Assembly (NCBI GenBank): GCA_965208275.1
Contig: OZ242331.1
Coordinates: 2,480,001 to 2,544,000, forward strand
Direction: 5' to 3'
Origin: Bin5 sp022827195
Lineage (GTDB): Bacteria > Chloroflexota > Anaerolineae > Caldilineales > Caldilineaceae
Length of the DNA: 64,000 nt
Below the pieces are notes generated by a model that ran no database searches, had not been told where the DNA came from, and saw only the letters and a program-made list of their open reading frames with translations. This document shows, piece after piece, positions 61,393 to 64,000 of this stretch. Positions within the stretch are counted from its first letter, which is position 1; each line of letters opens with the position of its first letter. A program made the position numbers and the translations under genes.

Positions 61393-62271
61393 CTACTCGG
61401 GCCGGAAAGTCCCGATAATCTGATTGATTTCCTGCCGTCGATTCCGGACCTGGTTTTCGGGAACGGCGACTACCAGGATGTAAGCTGTGTCATTGGCTCG
61501 CAAGGCAGTGATCTCGATATGAGCGCTGAACAGGCCTTGCGCGGCCAGATCGGCGGTCGCCACGCCGTTGATCGAGGGTAGGTTATTGGTCGTGCCAGCC
61601 TCAAGGCTCTGCACTTCCACAGGCACAGGCAGCGGCAGTCTTTCGAGCATGTCGGAAAGCCAGTCGACCAGCCTTTCGGATGATATGTCATCGTCGAGGT
61701 TGGGGAAGATGCCGACGCCGGCCAAGGCAGCGATTGGCGGTCTTGAGAAAATGGCGACTTGGGCGGAAAGATGGCCGGCGTACTCGCCTCCCTCCCCGCT
61801 CAGCGCGTCATCGACCTGCTGTGCGGCGGCCGGGCTGACGAAGCGCATGATCTGGCTGAGCTGGCCGCTCTGCAGATCGAAGCTCAACCAACCTGGCGGT
61901 ACGGCGTAGGAGAAGCCGAGTCGCTCATTGACAACGGGGCCCCAGCCTCTGGGAATCGTTACCTGCGGTTCGGGGGCGGGTGTCGCGGTTGGCGGCTCGG
62001 GCGTTGCGGTTGGCGGCTCGGGCGTCGGCGTGTCGGTTGGCGGAACCGGCGTCGGCGTGTCGGTCGGCGGCACCGGCGTATCGGTCGGCGGTACCGGTGT
62101 ATCCGTCGGCGGCGGCGGCTCTGGCGTAGCGGTCGGCTGCGCCCGTCGAAAGATATTGCAACTGGTGATTGCAAAGGCCAAGACCACTGCCATCAGAACG
62201 ACCCAGTATGATGACTTCCGGGGTACAAGCCGGCTCAACCATCTGGTTCGTTCAACTCTCGAGTTCTGCAT
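61393..62271 (-). CDS. Lipoprotein with Pro/Thr-rich stalk, linked to a kinase gene
   Basis: A 292-residue lipoprotein. After a basic N-terminus and hydrophobic core, the lipobox ITSC carries C38. Residues about 45-100 are a stalk of near-perfect PPTDTPVP / PPTATPEP repeats, encoded by a GC-rich minisatellite at about 61960-62120. The mature domain (from about 100) begins WGPVVNERLGFSYAVPPGWL, like PsbP/DUF1795-type domains, and has no catalytic residues. GGAGG lies before the ATG. It starts 21 bp after the kinase stop, so the two are probably co-expressed; a surface partner of the kinase sensor domain is possible. Confidence 0.75.
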   Translation of the reverse strand: MQNSRVERTRWLSRLVPRKSSYWVVLMAVVLAFAITSCNIFRRAQPTATPEPPPPTDTPVPPTDTPVPPTDTPTPVPPTDTPTPEPPTATPEPPTATPAPEPQVTIPRGWGPVVNERLGFSYAVPPGWLSFDLQSGQLSQIMRFVSPAAAQQVDDALSGEGGEYAGHLSAQVAIFSRPPIAALAGVGIFPNLDDDISSERLVDWLSDMLERLPLPVPVEVQSLEAGTTNNLPSINGVATADLAAQGLFSAHIEITALRANDTAYILVVAVPENQVRNRRQEINQIIGTFRPE

Positions 62272-62292
62272 CGTAATCCTCCATTTGGATAG

Positions 62293-64000
62293 TTAGAGCC
62301 GCAACTGCGACTTCAGGAAAATGTGTGTTTCTTCTTCTCCACTACTGTAGCTGAGCCAAATAAGCAGCCCTCCATCAAATGATTGCAGAACACCTTGTGT
62401 TTGTGTTGGTAGTCCGGTCGCCCAACCCAAAGCCTCTCTTATATAAGGGCTATCGTCCCAGATCTTGCCAATCCCGCGTACGGGTTCGAAAAGCCCATCC
62501 GCGGGCCCATCGGTCAACTCCAGGTCATCGGGCAGGCGTGTTTCCCCCTGCCAGCTATGTTCCCGCTGTTCCCATTCGTCGCTGTCGAAGTCTTTCAGGT
62601 CACTGTCGAAATCAATATAGACGGTAGGCCTATCCAGTCGAGCCAAAGCCATACCAAACTGGAATTCCTGGATTTCAAAATCCGGGTACGAAGGGTCGTT
62701 CGGATCGAGAGACTTAGACGGGTCAGTGGGCACGCCATTAGGACAGCCCAACTTTTCAGCTACGTCCTGTTTTTCGCTTAGAAAAGACTCGAATTCAGCG
62801 GCAATCTTGTAGGGGCAAGTGTCGAGAAGGCCTTCTTCCAGCGCGGCGGGCGCTTCACTTTTGTCCTGCAACGGCGCAGCGGTATCAGAATTGGTTTCAA
62901 CGGCTGCCTCGGGCGCGGCGGCGCTGTCGGTCGATTCGGTAGGTGAATCGGCTGCAGGTGAAGAAGATGGAAGGACGGCCAGTGCAGCGGCATCGGTGGT
63001 CCCGGCGGGCGCAGGGCTCCGAGGTATTTGCCTTGCGGCAAACAGTCCGATGAGTACCACGAGCGCAACAATCAGAAGGCTGCCAGCGACGGCGCAAGTC
63101 AGAGGCGGGCGCGGGCGCGTCGGGGGAGGCGGTAGGCCCTTTTCGTGCGGCGCAGCCCTGATAGGGAGAGCGGTGTCCTCCCTTTCATCGCCGGCGGGCA
63201 CAATTACCGTATCGGTGGTGATCTGTCGCGGCGGCGGAAGTCCAACCGACGTGAGCGATACAAGCGTCAGGGTGGACGTCTGCTCGGCGAGACTGTTTTC
63301 CTGCGACAAAATGCGAACTGCGACGGCCGTCAGGGCGTCGGCCATCTCGCCGGCGTCTTCGTAGCGGTTTTCCGGCTCCTTTGCAAGGCTGCGGCGCAAT
63401 ACATCGACCAATTCTGGCGGTAGAGAGGCGAGCAGGTCATTTGGCAGTGAGAGCGGCGCGTAGACATGGGCGTGCAGAATCTGGGTTGTCGAGCCGGCAA
63501 ATGGCGGCCTGCCGACCAGACAGCGAAAGAGGACTGCTCCGAGCGAATAGATATCTGCCTTTCCGGTCACGGCGCGCGTGCCTGCGCACTGTTCGGGCGC
63601 CATGTAGGCGGGCGTACCAATTGTTCGGCCTTCGCTGGTCAGTTCAGGCGTATCCAGCGCGCGGGCGATGCCGAAATCGGAGAGCAGAGGCGCGACCGGT
63701 TGATCGGCAGCCATTCGGCCCGCTTCAGTTGTCAGATCGTTCGAAGAACCGTCGAGCAGCCGTTCAGCCTCGTGGACTGCAGAGGCGGCCAGCTCGTCTC
63801 GTTGCAGTATGCCGAAGGCATTGGGGTTGACCGGTCGCAGCAGGACATTGCTGGGTTTCACATCTCGATGGACGATTCCCTGTGAATGCGCGTAGTCGAG
63901 TGCCCGTGCGATCGGCGCAAGGAGGTTACAACTTTCCGCTGCGCTCAGCCGCTCGCGGCGGTTGAGAAGCTCGGAAAGACTGTCGCCTTCGACCAGTTCC
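62293..64000 (-). CDS. Ser/Thr protein kinase with one membrane helix, N-terminus cut by window edge
   Basis: PknB-like transmembrane kinase, at least 569 residues; the P-loop part lies beyond the window. Visible are ELVEGDSLSELLNRRE, the catalytic HRDVKPSN, DFG in LLSDFGIARA, and the APE segment GTPAYMAPEQ with DIYSLGAVLF after it. An unusual stretch of about 45-50 residues lies between PSNVLL and LSDFG, where about 12 are normal. After a juxtamembrane region rich in Arg/Pro, a helix (SLLIVALVVLIGLFAA) leads to an outside domain with a Ser/Ala linker and a ~170-residue C-terminal module with LGCPNGVPTD and LAWLD-like strands. Ligand unknown. Confidence 0.9.
   Translation of the reverse strand, partial: ELVEGDSLSELLNRRERLSAAESCNLLAPIARALDYAHSQGIVHRDVKPSNVLLRPVNPNAFGILQRDELAASAVHEAERLLDGSSNDLTTEAGRMAADQPVAPLLSDFGIARALDTPELTSEGRTIGTPAYMAPEQCAGTRAVTGKADIYSLGAVLFRCLVGRPPFAGSTTQILHAHVYAPLSLPNDLLASLPPELVDVLRRSLAKEPENRYEDAGEMADALTAVAVRILSQENSLAEQTSTLTLVSLTSVGLPPPRQITTDTVIVPAGDEREDTALPIRAAPHEKGLPPPPTRPRPPLTCAVAGSLLIVALVVLIGLFAARQIPRSPAPAGTTDAAALAVLPSSSPAADSPTESTDSAAAPEAAVETNSDTAAPLQDKSEAPAALEEGLLDTCPYKIAAEFESFLSEKQDVAEKLGCPNGVPTDPSKSLDPNDPSYPDFEIQEFQFGMALARLDRPTVYIDFDSDLKDFDSDEWEQREHSWQGETRLPDDLELTDGPADGLFEPVRGIGKIWDDSPYIREALGWATGLPTQTQGVLQSFDGGLLIWLSYSSGEEETHIFLKSQLRL

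Overview
The window reads as a high-GC chromosomal segment from a Chloroflexota bacterium, most likely of the Caldilineae type. This is inferred from gene content, not from a marker-gene tree: two membrane proteins carry the YYY motif (DUF2298) typical of Chloroflexota and some archaea, RsmD has an APPQY motif in place of the usual DPPY, and PhyH dioxygenases, sulfatases and sugar-type ABC importers sit next to intergenic DNA full of short dispersed repeats. Both window ends cut genes: a fatty acid desaturase at the left and a Ser/Thr protein kinase at the right.

Layout. 1-12.6 kb: desaturase (partial), two adjacent PhyH-family dioxygenases with a clear sigma-70 promoter, a DUF1349-like protein, a seven-copy intergenic tandem array, a branched-chain-type substrate-binding lipoprotein, an S51-type peptidase and a complete sugar-type ABC importer (Tat-exported binding lipoprotein plus two permeases). 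12.6-18.8 kb: an accessory region. Its core is one decayed IS3-family element whose transposase halves lie 3.6 kb apart; between them are a Cache-like lipoprotein gene and a decayed relative of it. 18.8-31 kb: gcvP under a tandem glycine riboswitch with its own terminator and promoter, back-to-back with rsmD; then a coiled-coil/Sdr-like membrane protein, a CinA C-terminal amidase, and a carbohydrate-catabolism set (Gfo/Idh/MocA oxidoreductase, Zn alcohol dehydrogenase, DapA-family aldolase/lyase, sulfatase).

31.3-48.8 kb is a block of eight tightly packed minus-strand genes. Seven are very hydrophobic PMT/GT39-, Agl23- or YYY-type membrane proteins and one is a Nudix hydrolase. It looks like a surface or exported-glycan assembly locus using polyprenyl-phosphate sugars. 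Its proteins are modular: two PMTs carry an N-terminal double zinc ribbon, the Agl23-like protein carries a C-terminal six-bladed NHL propeller, and one 1651-residue protein fuses a PMT to a YYY domain. A separate gene at 52.8 kb joins the same zinc-ribbon type directly to an NHL propeller. Just upstream lie a G5/3D-domain cell-wall protein and a second sulfatase.

54-64 kb returns to housekeeping and metabolism: an IlvD/Edd sugar-acid dehydratase, tyrS, fabI with a strong terminator, tRNA-Asp(GTC), a threonine aldolase followed by a P-loop-less DUF697-like protein, and a kinase followed by a Pro/Thr-linker lipoprotein.

The least explained parts are the modular membrane-protein locus, the IS3 element interrupted by a lipoprotein-bearing segment, and a family of intergenic CACGAA boxes spaced exactly 10 bp apart, which occurs singly in three places and as the core of the tandem array.
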